64,000 bases of DNA from Capnocytophaga haemolytica (GTDB lineage: Bacteria > Bacteroidota > Bacteroidia > Flavobacteriales > Flavobacteriaceae). The stretch's first letter is position 1; every line of letters begins with the position of its first letter. The stretch covers positions 649,501 to 713,500 of the forward strand of contig NZ_CP014227.1 in assembly GCF_001553545.1 (NCBI RefSeq). The letters are read 5' to 3'. Shown piece by piece: positions 42,844 to 51,575 of the stretch. Below the pieces are notes generated by a model that had not been told where the DNA came from, made no database searches, and was given only the letters and a program-made list of their open reading frames with translations. The translations under genes were made by a program, and so were the position numbers.

Positions 42844-44325
42844 ATGATAAAGCGACTTTTACTATGTATAGCGCTGATTACCACAGTGGTAACGAGCGCG
42901 CAAAAGAACCCCTTGCTAAGCCATTCGTTCTGGGAAGGAAAGCCCTCAGTAGCTGATGTGCAAAAGCAAGTAGAACGGGGCGCCGACGCTACGGCTTTCG
43001 ATGCGCGAATGTTTGATGCGACTACCTTGGCGATCCTCAATGAGGCACCTTACGAGACGATTGTCTACTTGCTTTCGCTTAAAGGGAATGGCGTGGAGAA
43101 GCGCACACATGATAAGCGCACTTATCTATTCTGGGCGGCACATAGCGATAACGTTCCGATAGTGAGGTATTTACTCGATAAAGGGGCTAAGACAGACGTG
43201 CGTGACTCGCGCGGGCAAACGCCACTCATATTCGCGGCGGCTCGTGGGAATGTCAACCCTGAGTTGTATGACCTACTGCTCAAACACGGGGCGAGTATCA
43301 AAGAGACTAATAATCAAGGTGCTAATGCTCTATTGCTCTTAGCACCACACTTCAAGAATATAGAAGAGACGCGTTACTTCACCAAGAAGGGACTTTCGCT
43401 CAAATCCGTAGATAAGGACGGTAATAACGCGATATTTTATGCGGCTACCTTGGGAAATAAGGCGATGATGGAGGCTTTTGCAAAGAAGAAAGTAAAAGCT
43501 AAGGCGCTGAATGACAAGGGCGAGAACCTATTTTTTGCCGCTGCTCGTGGTGGCAGAAGTAAGCGCAATGGGCTTGATATATTTCAGTATATAGAGGCTT
43601 TGGGTGTAGATCCTTCACAGAAGAGTAAGGAAGGAGTAACCCCCCTATTGATTGTGGCTGAGCGTAGTAGAGATGTGGAAGTCATTCGCTTTTTCATTGA
43701 GAAGGGTAATGATGTCAATCAGCGTGACAGTGCGGGCGATACACCGCTGATAAAGGCTGCCGAAAGGAATGTGCTGCCTGTGGTAACGCTTCTCGCTGAA
43801 AAGGTGAGCGATATCAATGCGCAAAACAAAGCGGGGCAAAGCGCTCTCACACAAGCAGTGGCAACCAACAGGGCTGATGTGGTGCGCTTACTGCTGCAAA
43901 AGGGCGCTGATGCTAAGATAAAAGATTTGAAAGGCAATACGTTAGCGTATTATCTGCTGCGGAATTTCAATACGCATAACTCTAAGGATTTTAACGAAAA
44001 GTGGCGCTTACTGAGTGAGGCCGGTATGGATTGGACGCAGCCTCAGGGTGATGGCAGTACGCTTTATCATTTAGCCATTGAGACAGGCGATGCGGATGTT
44101 TTTGCGAAGGTGGCTGAGTTACCCATCGATATCAATGCCAAGAATGCTGAGGGTTTGACGGCGCTGCATAAAGCTGCAATGCGTGCGAAGGATCTGTACC
44201 TAATCAAGGAGCTGCTTAATAAGGGGGCTAACCCTGCCATCACTACCGATCTGGGTGAGACTGCTTATGACTTAGCTCGTGAAAATGAAGCTCTTAAAGA
44301 TGTAGATGTCAATTTTTTAAAATAG
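42844..44325 (+). CDS. Exported ankyrin-repeat protein
   Basis: 493 residues with signal peptide MIKRLLLCIALITTVVTSAQ. The rest is a series of about ten ankyrin repeats with the classic pattern, for instance DSRGQTPLIFAAARG, DSAGDTPLIKAAERN, NKAGQSALTQAVATN and NAEGLTALHKAAMRA. It should form a solenoid for protein binding in the periplasm or at the surface. The DUF2271 gene follows 6 bp after its stop, so both are one transcription unit. No catalytic domain is present. Confidence 0.92.
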   Translation: MIKRLLLCIALITTVVTSAQKNPLLSHSFWEGKPSVADVQKQVERGADATAFDARMFDATTLAILNEAPYETIVYLLSLKGNGVEKRTHDKRTYLFWAAHSDNVPIVRYLLDKGAKTDVRDSRGQTPLIFAAARGNVNPELYDLLLKHGASIKETNNQGANALLLLAPHFKNIEETRYFTKKGLSLKSVDKDGNNAIFYAATLGNKAMMEAFAKKKVKAKALNDKGENLFFAAARGGRSKRNGLDIFQYIEALGVDPSQKSKEGVTPLLIVAERSRDVEVIRFFIEKGNDVNQRDSAGDTPLIKAAERNVLPVVTLLAEKVSDINAQNKAGQSALTQAVATNRADVVRLLLQKGADAKIKDLKGNTLAYYLLRNFNTHNSKDFNEKWRLLSEAGMDWTQPQGDGSTLYHLAIETGDADVFAKVAELPIDINAKNAEGLTALHKAAMRAKDLYLIKELLNKGANPAITTDLGETAYDLARENEALKDVDVNFLK

Positions 44326-44331
44326 GTTATT

Positions 44332-44817
44332 ATGAAAATTAAATATCTTTTATGGATGATTGGGGCTGCTATTATAGCGTTCTCATTTACGCAACAAGCC
44401 TCGTCAAAGAAATATAAATGCCTTATCCAACTGACTAATTACAAGGGCGAAGGGGCGTACGTAGTAGCATCACTGATCGACCCTCAAGGCAAGTATGAGA
44501 GGACGTTGCAGGTGATTGGCGACGACCCTGAGTGGTATAGTGAACTTACTGAATGGTGGAAGTTCTATGGTAAGCGCAAGGTGATTGATGGTATCACAGG
44601 GGCGACTATCAAGGCGGGTGAACGCACTGTGAAAGTGCTCGACATTGACGACTCGAAGATGAATAAAGGTTACAAAATTCGGTTTGAGACCGCTGTGGAA
44701 GATGAGTACTACTACGCCAAGGATGCTGAGGTTGTGCTTTCAACTGAGAATCTGAATGTTAAAGTTGAAGGGAAGGGATATATCCGCTACGTACGGCTTA
44801 TTCCGAATGATAAATAA
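44332..44817 (+). CDS. DUF2271-like exported protein
   Basis: 161 residues with an N-terminal hydrophobic signal/anchor (residues 4-20). The body (LIQLTNYKGEGAYVVASLID, GAT-containing GITGATIKAG, YIRYVRLIP) fits DUF2271, a periplasmic beta-sandwich family found with PepSY/FMN-linked electron-transfer or iron-uptake genes in other bacteria. Here it follows the exported ankyrin protein by 6 bp, suggesting they work together outside the cytosol. A terminator follows. Confidence 0.75.
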   Translation: MKIKYLLWMIGAAIIAFSFTQQASSKKYKCLIQLTNYKGEGAYVVASLIDPQGKYERTLQVIGDDPEWYSELTEWWKFYGKRKVIDGITGATIKAGERTVKVLDIDDSKMNKGYKIRFETAVEDEYYYAKDAEVVLSTENLNVKVEGKGYIRYVRLIPNDK

Positions 44818-44844
44818 AACTTCGATAGTTGTAAAAAACTTATA

Positions 44845-44888
44845 AAAAGACAGAAAAGAGAGGTTTTCTTTTTTGTCTTTTATTTTTT
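44845..44888 (+). terminator. Intrinsic-terminator-like hairpin
   Basis: AAAAGACA at 44845-44852 pairs with TGTCTTTT at 44874-44881, with inner GAAAA/TTTTC pairing, followed by T-rich sequence. It overlaps the -33 box of the next gene. Confidence 0.6.
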
Positions 44889-44901
44889 TGTTGTACCTTT
44901 G
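44872..44901 (+). promoter_or_regulatory. Promoter of the YqiA-like gene, apparently leaderless
   Basis: TTTG at 44872-44875, an 18-bp spacer, TACCTTTG at 44894-44901; the ATG begins only 4 bp later. Confidence 0.65.
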
Positions 44902-44905
44902 CGCT

Positions 44906-45391
44906 ATGAAAGTATTGTACTTACACGGGCTGGATAGTAGCTTGCAAAGCGATAGGCGAGCGGCGTTGGAGCGTTACGGGGAGGTAGCGGCACCGCAGCT
45001 GGACTATCGTTCCTCGCCGCATTTGCTCGAGCAGCTCATTACTGAGTACGCTACGGTAGATGCTTTAGTAGGCTCGAGTGCGGGGGGGTTAGTGGCGTAT
45101 TATCTCGCGCAATTGCTGGCGAAACCCGCCTTGTTGCTCAACCCTGCGCTGCCCTTTCGCGAAGAGGTGCCTGCCGACTTGCCTTTGCCTGCCGATCACC
45201 GTGCTTATATGCGGGTGGTCATCGGGCTGCGCGATGCGGTGGTAGATCCTTGGGCTTCGGTGGCGGTGCTTAAAGAGGACAGCGCGCGCCTCAGTGCCTT
45301 AGACATCGTGCTGCTCGGGGCAATGGAACACTCTTATCCTATTGAGATATTTGAGGAGCAGCTCGCTCAGTTTATAGCCAGTAGCTTTTAG
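44906..45391 (+). CDS. YqiA-like alpha/beta-hydrolase (esterase)
   Basis: 161 residues starting MKVLYLHGLDSSLQSDRR, the YqiA/YcfP family of small alpha/beta-hydrolases. The nucleophile elbow is GSSAGGLVAYYLA (Ser near 65), and the catalytic Asp (VVDPWAS) and His (MEHSYPIE) follow. E. coli YqiA is a short-chain acyl-CoA esterase; the substrate here is unknown. The longest frame begins at 44873, but the promoter box ends at 44901, so the ATG at 44906 is chosen; the mRNA would begin almost at this ATG. A heptad array lies between it and hemB. Confidence 0.87.
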   Translation: MKVLYLHGLDSSLQSDRRAALERYGEVAAPQLDYRSSPHLLEQLITEYATVDALVGSSAGGLVAYYLAQLLAKPALLLNPALPFREEVPADLPLPADHRAYMRVVIGLRDAVVDPWASVAVLKEDSARLSALDIVLLGAMEHSYPIEIFEEQLAQFIASSF

Positions 45392-45447
45392 CTTATAGAG
45401 TGTACTGAATTTTGTAAATTAAAACTAATATAGCGTATTTAGAGTAA

Positions 45448-45489
45448 TAGCTAAAAGCTATTCGCTAAGTACTAAAAGCTAAGTAATTA
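45448..45489. repeat. Heptad array before hemB
   Basis: Six exact units (TAGCTAA, AAGCTAT, TCGCTAA, GTACTAA, AAGCTAA, GTAATTA), the last ending on the A of the hemB ATG. A three-unit relative (CCAGTAG, CTTTTAG, CTTATAG) covers the preceding stop codon at 45378-45398. Confidence 0.75.
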
Positions 45490-46475
45490 TGTATCCATTA
45501 AGAAGAAATAGACGTTTGCGCCTGAATGAATCGGTGCGTAGTTTGGTAAGGGAGACGGTGGTTACTCCCAATGATTTTATAGTGCCGCTCTTTGTAGAAG
45601 AAGGCAAAGGCGTAAAGGAAGGGATCGCTTCGATGCCCGATTATTATCGCTACAGCTTGGATTTGCTCGTAGGCGAGGTGAAGGAGCTATGGGCGTTGGG
45701 CATCAAGTCGGTATTGCTGTTTGTGAAGGTGCCTGACCATTTGAAGGACAATAAGGGCACTGAGGCAGCAAACCCCGACGGACTGATGCAACGGGCAATA
45801 CGCACCGTAAAGGAAGCCGTGCCAGAGATGGTGGTGATGACCGATGTGGCACTTGACCCTTACTCAGTCTACGGGCACGATGGCATTGTAGAGGGGGGTA
45901 AGATCGTCAATGATGCTACCGTAGAGGCGTTGTGTGCTATGGGCTTGTCGCACGCAGCGGCGGGAGCGGATTTTATCGCTCCGAGTGATATGATGGATGG
46001 GCGCATCCTCGCCTTGCGTGAAACCCTTGAGAACAACAGTTTTGAGGACGTGGGGATTATGGCTTACAGTGCGAAGTACGCCTCGGCATTCTATGGTCCT
46101 TTCCGCGATGCTTTGGAGAGTGCTCCCGTAGATGCACAGAACATTCCGAAAGATAAGAAGACTTACCAGATGGACTTCCACAATCGCTTGGAGGCTTTGC
46201 GCGAGGTGCGTATGGACATAGAGGAGGGGGCGGACATTGTGATGGTAAAGCCTGGGCTGCCCTATCTCGACGTGGTGCGCGAGGTGAAGAACAAGAGTGA
46301 AGTGCCTGTGGCGGTATACCAAGTATCGGGTGAATATGCGATGACAAAAGCCGCCGCTGCCAATGGCTGGCTTGACCACGATGCTGTGATGATGGAGCAG
46401 TTAGTAGCCATCAAGCGCGCAGGGGCAGACCTTATCGCTACTTACTTTGCCAAAGAGGCGGCAAAGTTGTTGTAG
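45489..46475 (+). CDS. hemB: Delta-aminolevulinic acid dehydratase, zinc-cysteine-free type
   Basis: Joins two 5-aminolevulinate molecules to porphobilinogen in haem synthesis. 328 residues with the two Schiff-base lysines visible, Lys near 197 (MAYSAKYASAFYGP) and Lys near 254 (VMVKPGLPYLD). The segment that in zinc enzymes carries three Cys reads MTDVALDPYSVYGHDG, so it belongs to the magnesium-dependent class. The gene is preceded by a heptad array and converges with sbcC across a bidirectional terminator. Haem made here would serve the cytochrome c at 51 kb. Confidence 0.96.
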   Translation: MYPLRRNRRLRLNESVRSLVRETVVTPNDFIVPLFVEEGKGVKEGIASMPDYYRYSLDLLVGEVKELWALGIKSVLLFVKVPDHLKDNKGTEAANPDGLMQRAIRTVKEAVPEMVVMTDVALDPYSVYGHDGIVEGGKIVNDATVEALCAMGLSHAAAGADFIAPSDMMDGRILALRETLENNSFEDVGIMAYSAKYASAFYGPFRDALESAPVDAQNIPKDKKTYQMDFHNRLEALREVRMDIEEGADIVMVKPGLPYLDVVREVKNKSEVPVAVYQVSGEYAMTKAAAANGWLDHDAVMMEQLVAIKRAGADLIATYFAKEAAKLL

Positions 46476-46526
46476 GCTTTAAAAGCTAACAGTTAGCTGG
46501 CAATCAGCGTAATCATAAGGCACAAA

Positions 46527-46561
46527 AAATCCCTTTGCTACGTGTGTAACAAAGGGATTTT
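46527..46561. terminator. Bidirectional terminator between hemB and sbcC
   Basis: AAATCCCTTTG (46527-46537) pairs with CAAAGGGATTT (46550-46560); A-rich and T-rich flanks serve both directions. Confidence 0.9.
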
Positions 46562-49500
46562 CTATAAGCTAATGACGCTTTTGCCGTTGCCTTCTTTCTT
46601 TACCTGTATTTTCACAGGAATGCGCTCTACCATCTCTTGCACGTGCGAGATGACGCCTACTTTCTTGCCTTGCTTTTGTAGGCTTTCTAAGGCGTCTAAG
46701 GCTACGGAGAGCGTATCGACATCGAGGGCGCCAAAGCCTTCATCGATGAAGAGTGTTTCGATGTTCATATTGGTAGAGGAAAGCGATGAAAGAGCTAAGG
46801 CGAGTGCCAGCGACACTAAGAAGGATTCACCTCCTGAGAGGGAGTACACTGAGCGTATTTCGTCACCCATATCGTGGTCTACCACTTGAATACTCAGTGA
46901 GGAGGGAATGCGCTGCAAGCTATAACGGCGGTTGATGTACTTCATCTGCTGGTTGGCGTGTCGCAAGAGCATTTCTAAGGTGTACTCTTGGGCGTACTGA
47001 CGGAAACGGTGTCCATCGGCACTGCCTATAAGGCTGTTGAGTTGTGCCCAACGCTCTGCCTCGGTTGCTTTTGCAGTTCGCTCCACTTGGAGAGTTTTTA
47101 CGGAGGCTTGCTGCTGAGTATCGGCTAAGAGTTCGCCTTGCTTGAGCACCAATTGTTGATGAAGGGAGTCGTGCTGCTGCTCAGTTGCTTGCAGTTGTGC
47201 ACTTAGCTCACTTTGAGAAAGTGAGGGCACTTCACCTTGTAAATGTTCATTAAGGCGTTGTGAGCTTTGCTCTACTATGGTTCGCTGCTTGAGGAGGTTT
47301 GCCTCAATCTGTTGCTGTTTAGTGCGTAAGGCTTGCAATTGTGTATGAGGTATTGCCGCCCATTCTTGACGGTGTCTGTAGACCTCATCTACGCTATCGG
47401 GGTAGTGCGTAGCAATCCACTTAGTAATGCGTTCCTCAGCAGAGGCAATGCGCTCAGCCGACTGGTGCTGTGCCTCCCGCAATGACTTGGCTTTGCTTTG
47501 CAATTCGGTGTGTTGCAGGTTTGCCTCGTTAAAGGCTTGTTGCTGTTGTTGAAGGGTTTGGGTTAGGGTTTGAATCGCTGTTGTGTAGGATGCTTCTACG
47601 GCACTGACACGCTTACCTTCCAACAAGCCTGTACGCTCGCTGATCAGTTTCTCAACTTCTGTACGCTCTTGCTGCAAGGTAGCTTGCTGCTGAGCCGTAT
47701 CCTTCTTTAAGCTGTCTATTTCAGAGGAAAACTGTATGTTCTTTTGAGCGTATACGGAGAGTTTTTCTTTTGCCTTTTCTACTTCTGCTGAGACACTTCT
47801 TAGTTCGCTTATTGCTGTGCTTATCTTAGTTGTGAATTGTGCTGTATCTCGCTTAAAGAGCGTGTGCCATTCCTCTTCTAATTGCAAACGACTAAGCTGT
47901 GAAAGCTGTGAGGTCTGCTGCTGGACGTAGCTTTCTTTTTCTAATGATAAAGTCTGTGTTTCAGAGGTTATTTGCTGGTGTTGTTCTTCTAAGGAGGTAA
48001 GTTTCTCTTTGAGCGTATCGAGTGCCCGCCGTGTACCTTCAACGGTAAGGAAGGCACTATCCGATTGCTTTTTAAGGGCGTTGTGCTGCTCAAATAGGCG
48101 GTTATTCTCTTCTGAAAGAATGGTCAATTCCGCTATCCTATCGGTGATATACGCCAACGCTTGCCCTTCAGTGTATTCATTGCTTTTACTCGATTGCTGC
48201 AAGGTACGCTCAGCTTGCTGCAATTGAGCCTCTTGCTCTTTGAGACGTTGCGTTTGCTCTATGATACTTTCAGAAGTGTGCTTTAACTGTGCTGCCGTAG
48301 CGACATAGGTGTTGTTCTGCTCTGTCAGGGTTGTTCTGGCGCGATTGAGTTCTTCTTGTAGAGAAGCGAGGATATGCTCCGCAGCTGCACTGTGAGCATA
48401 AGGATGATGCGTAGCCCCACAAACAGGACAGGCTTCTCCCTCTGTAAGGCTCTCGCGCAGGGCAGTTACACTCTCTGAATGCTCTATTTGTGCCTTTTGA
48501 TAAAGCTGCTCAGTAGTCTCGTATTTGATTTCTGCTGCCTGCTTTGAAGTCTCCAACTCCTTTAAGCGTACTGTATCGCGTTGCTCAGCTTGATGAAGTG
48601 CCTCTAAATGGTTTGCAGTCTTGGCTATCACCTCTTGATAAGTGGCGATCTGTTGCAGGGTCGTTTTATCCTCTTGATAGATCTGTAGCTCACGGGTGTA
48701 GGTGTTTTGCTTTTGGTGGAGTACCTCCACGTCTATCTTGTCTAATTGCTGCTTTAGCTGTGTGTAGTCCTGTTGTTGTTTTGCTAGTTCCTCTTGCTTT
48801 GTGGTAAACAGTGCTCGCTCAGCAGTGAGCTCTGTGGCTAATTGCTGTTGTGCAGCCTCTTGCTCACTAAGGTTAAGTGATTTTCTGGCTATCTGCTCAC
48901 TTAGCTGTTGATATTCAGCAGCAAGGCTCCGTAGCCACTGTTCATTGTTAAGGAGTATTCCGTAGGTGGGGTGGGCTGTTATCCAAGAGTTCTTCTGCTG
49001 CAAATACGCCTCCCCTTTTGCGATGCGTTGAGTGAGTTCTTCCCGCTCTTTTTCTTTATTGGTAAGTTGCTGTTGTTTAGCTGCCACCTGTTGCTCTTTA
49101 GCTTGTAAACTCTGCTGCCGTTCACTGATGCGTGTTTCTAATTCCTTAGCAGCCTCAATGCTCGGTTTAAGCTGATAAAACTCTTCTTGGGCTTTGTCAA
49201 GAGCTTGCTGTGTGCTGTCTTTATCCGAAGCCAATCTATCCTTTAAGGCACTAATCTCGTTCAACTGCGCTGTTGCCACTTTAAGATCCTCTTCCGCCTG
49301 TACAAGTGCTTCCTGCTCACTCTTCTGGTTGAGAACATCCGTCTTGATAGCTTGTAATGCCTCAATGATAGCAAGTTCTGCAAAGGCTGCTTTGTGAGCC
49401 TCACCTGCGTCTAAGGCAGTGCGTAGCTGTGCTTCTGCCTCAGCGAGCTGCTCCTCAAGCCTTTGTCGGGTGGTATACCACTGCTGCTCCTTAGTAAACA

Positions 49501-50269
49501 GATCAATAGTAGCCCTAAGTGCTTTCAAATCTCCTGTCAAATCAGTGATCTGCCCCTGAAGTGCTGCACGCGCTTCCTCACTGAGCACATTTGCCTCCGC
49601 CAAGCGAGCGTCAAGGAGCTCTAAAGCAGCCTTATGCTGCTTGTTCTTTTCAAACACCAACTTTGATATCTGACTGTAAATCTGTGTACCTGTGAGCTTC
49701 TCCAAGATATCCGAACGCGTATTGTCATCGGCTTTGAGGAAAGACGTAAAATCACCTTGTGCCAAGATTACTGACTTGGTAAACTCATCAAACGACAGCC
49801 CCAGTAGCTCGCGTATCCGCTCCAACACCAGCGACTTACGCCCCTCAGGGTATACCTCGTTATCGCTAAGGCAACGCAGCCTTATCACCTCCGCCTGCAA
49901 AGTGCCCGTCGCCTTCTTGCGCGCACGCTGCACACTCCATTCCGATTCGTATACCTTGCCATCGGTAGCCAGAAACGACACCTTAGCCGAAGCATAGGTA
50001 GCCCCTTTACGCAGCAAGTGCTTCACATTGTTGATCGGTATATCCGTAGCTCCATCAGCGATGCTCACCGAAGGCTTGGTCGAAGCCAACCGTGGCGTAT
50101 CGTTGTAGAGCGCAAGGCATATCGCGTCCAAAAGAGTTGATTTACCAGCCCCTGTGGCACCCGTGATGGCAAACAGCCCCGCCGATTTCAAGGGCTCTGC
50201 CTCGAAATCAATAGTATATGGTCCTTCGATGGAAGCAATATTGTGAATCGTTACCGAGAGTATTTTCAT
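46562..50269 (-). CDS. sbcC: SbcC-like nuclease subunit, SMC-type ATPase
   Basis: Large ATPase of the SbcCD complex that opens hairpins and processes DNA ends. 1235 residues: Walker A GATGAGKSTLLDAI (residues 37-50), two long Gln/Glu-rich coiled coils joined at a zinc hook with ACPVCGATHHPYAH (near 615), and at the C-terminus the ABC signature YSLSGGESFLVSLALALA and Walker B TLFIDEGFGALD. The partner nuclease gene sbcD is not next to it in this window, unlike most genomes. A -7 box lies about 20 bp upstream of the ATG. Confidence 0.95.
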   Translation of the reverse strand: MKILSVTIHNIASIEGPYTIDFEAEPLKSAGLFAITGATGAGKSTLLDAICLALYNDTPRLASTKPSVSIADGATDIPINNVKHLLRKGATYASAKVSFLATDGKVYESEWSVQRARKKATGTLQAEVIRLRCLSDNEVYPEGRKSLVLERIRELLGLSFDEFTKSVILAQGDFTSFLKADDNTRSDILEKLTGTQIYSQISKLVFEKNKQHKAALELLDARLAEANVLSEEARAALQGQITDLTGDLKALRATIDLFTKEQQWYTTRQRLEEQLAEAEAQLRTALDAGEAHKAAFAELAIIEALQAIKTDVLNQKSEQEALVQAEEDLKVATAQLNEISALKDRLASDKDSTQQALDKAQEEFYQLKPSIEAAKELETRISERQQSLQAKEQQVAAKQQQLTNKEKEREELTQRIAKGEAYLQQKNSWITAHPTYGILLNNEQWLRSLAAEYQQLSEQIARKSLNLSEQEAAQQQLATELTAERALFTTKQEELAKQQQDYTQLKQQLDKIDVEVLHQKQNTYTRELQIYQEDKTTLQQIATYQEVIAKTANHLEALHQAEQRDTVRLKELETSKQAAEIKYETTEQLYQKAQIEHSESVTALRESLTEGEACPVCGATHHPYAHSAAAEHILASLQEELNRARTTLTEQNNTYVATAAQLKHTSESIIEQTQRLKEQEAQLQQAERTLQQSSKSNEYTEGQALAYITDRIAELTILSEENNRLFEQHNALKKQSDSAFLTVEGTRRALDTLKEKLTSLEEQHQQITSETQTLSLEKESYVQQQTSQLSQLSRLQLEEEWHTLFKRDTAQFTTKISTAISELRSVSAEVEKAKEKLSVYAQKNIQFSSEIDSLKKDTAQQQATLQQERTEVEKLISERTGLLEGKRVSAVEASYTTAIQTLTQTLQQQQQAFNEANLQHTELQSKAKSLREAQHQSAERIASAEERITKWIATHYPDSVDEVYRHRQEWAAIPHTQLQALRTKQQQIEANLLKQRTIVEQSSQRLNEHLQGEVPSLSQSELSAQLQATEQQHDSLHQQLVLKQGELLADTQQQASVKTLQVERTAKATEAERWAQLNSLIGSADGHRFRQYAQEYTLEMLLRHANQQMKYINRRYSLQRIPSSLSIQVVDHDMGDEIRSVYSLSGGESFLVSLALALALSSLSSTNMNIETLFIDEGFGALDVDTLSVALDALESLQKQGKKVGVISHVQEMVERIPVKIQVKKEGNGKSVISL

Positions 50270-50290
50270 CCTTTAACTGATTTTACGCTG

Positions 50291-50298
50291 CAAAGATA
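50291..50298 (-). promoter_or_regulatory. Promoter -7 box of sbcC
   Basis: TATCTTTG on the minus strand, 21 bp before the ATG at 50269. Confidence 0.6.
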
Positions 50299-50357
50299 CA
50301 AATAAAAATGCCTCCCTTCTTAGGAGGCACTTGTAAAAATCTTATAAAAGCATATGA

Positions 50358-50609
50358 CTACTTCTTAAACTTTGCGTATTTGTTTTTGAACTTATCAATA
50401 CGTCCAGCAGTATCAATAAGTTTCGATTTCCCTGTGTAATAAGGGTGTGAAGTACGCGAAATTTCCAACTTCACTAATGGGTATTCCACCCCGTCCACCT
50501 CGATAGTCTCTTTGGTGTCAATGGTAGACTTGGTGATAAAAATATCGTCGTTCGACATATCTTTAAACGCTACCAATCTGTAAGATTCTGGATGTGTGTC
50601 CTTTTTCAT
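50358..50609 (-). CDS. rpmE2: Ribosomal protein L31, type B (zinc-free)
   Basis: 83 residues from [20 protein letters not shown]; the longer frame from 50651 begins in the leader. No CxxC pairs are present, as in the C-minus (type B) L31. The core [18 protein letters not shown] and [14 protein letters not shown] are typical. Located in the 50S subunit central protuberance. A -7 box lies about 86 bp upstream, so the mRNA has a long leader, as is common for ribosomal-protein genes. Confidence 0.95.
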   Translation of the reverse strand: MKKDTHPESYRLVAFKDMSNDDIFITKSTIDTKETIEVDGVEYPLVKLEISRTSHPYYTGKSKLIDTAGRIDKFKNKYAKFKK

Positions 50610-50694
50610 TGCAATGTTATTTTTTATAATTACGTAATTCTTTGAGTGCAAAGGTGTTATAATTTCACCTCAATGGTATAACTTTTTCAGGGCG

Positions 50695-50702
50695 CAAAGG
50701 TA
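50695..50702 (-). promoter_or_regulatory. Promoter -7 box of rpmE2
   Basis: TACCTTTG on the minus strand, about 85 bp before the ATG. A weaker box with only the CACCTTTG core lies nearer, around 50647-50654. Confidence 0.5.
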
Positions 50703-50862
50703 CAACTATTTTTTTAAATAGCAAGCCTTTTTTCAAAAAAAAAGATTTCTAATCAGCAAATAGAAGGCAGAAATTAGACCTCAGCAATCCGAGCCTAAGG
50801 ATCTGAAAAACGGATAATCACCCCACAATCTCATCCTCAATCTAATTCCTCTTCACCCATCC

Positions 50863-50897
50863 CTGATCTCTGACCTCTCATCTCTGATCCCTAAACC
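50863..50897. repeat. Heptad array at the cytochrome c stop codon
   Basis: Five exact units on the plus strand (CTGATCT, CTGACCT, CTCATCT, CTGATCC, CTAAACC). Read on the coding strand it is the purine type and directly follows the stop. Confidence 0.7.
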
Positions 50898-51409
50898 TAC
50901 TCTAACGTCCTGAAATACTCTAAGATAGCACGTACCTGATCCTCCTTGAGCTTATAGTCCGTCATTATCGAAGGATACTGCTCGTGCAACTTCTTAGCTA
51001 TCGGATCCTTCTTGCGCATCTCATCGGGGTTCATAATCATATTCATCACCCACTCAGGCGTGCGGCGCTCCAAAATCCCCTTCGGTGTAGGTCCCAAAAA
51101 GTTGCGGTTCACCTTATGGCAACTGCTGCAATAGTTGATAAACAGCTCCTTACCTTCAGCAGCCATTGCCGCATCAGGAGTCGCTGCCAAAGGCGTCTTG
51201 AGCGTCTTCACAGGTCCGATGCCTTTATTCTCCTTCCACGAATCGTCAGCAGGAGGAGCCTCTCTGCTGTTATCACTTGATGCTGAGGGAGTTTCGCTAT
51301 TCGTGTCCTCCACTGCCTCCGAACCCGAATTATTGTTAGAGCCGTTGCCATTGCCACATCCTACGGCTAAAAAAGCAACTGCTGCAAGTGTTAAAAATAA
51401 TCGCTTCAT
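50897..51409 (-). CDS. Cytochrome c-type lipoprotein
   Basis: 170 residues. A lipoprotein signal ends at Cys18 (FLAVGCGN), followed by an Asn/Ser/Glu-rich linker to about residue 60 and a class-I cytochrome c domain with the haem site CSSCH (Cys94, Cys97, His98) and a likely Met149 sixth ligand (SIMTDYKL). It is anchored at the periplasmic or outer-membrane face and should carry electrons in respiration. Single gene with its own promoter. The partner oxidase or reductase is not in this window. Confidence 0.92.
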   Translation of the reverse strand: MKRLFLTLAAVAFLAVGCGNGNGSNNNSGSEAVEDTNSETPSASSDNSREAPPADDSWKENKGIGPVKTLKTPLAATPDAAMAAEGKELFINYCSSCHKVNRNFLGPTPKGILERRTPEWVMNMIMNPDEMRKKDPIAKKLHEQYPSIMTDYKLKEDQVRAILEYFRTLE

Positions 51410-51442
51410 ACGTTTTATAAGTTCCTAAATAAAAAATCTGCG

Positions 51443-51450
51443 CAAAGGTA
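51443..51450 (-). promoter_or_regulatory. Promoter -7 box of the cytochrome c gene
   Basis: TACCTTTG on the minus strand, about 33 bp before the ATG at 51409. Confidence 0.6.
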
Positions 51451-51575
51451 TAAAGTTTTGTCGAATAAAGCAGCATCCCCCTTTTTACAACAACTTCACA
51501 CCTCTAAATCTTTTATCGTAAGAAGTTCATATTTAAATACCTATATCAATAAATAGAATGTTTCTATATTTCAAA

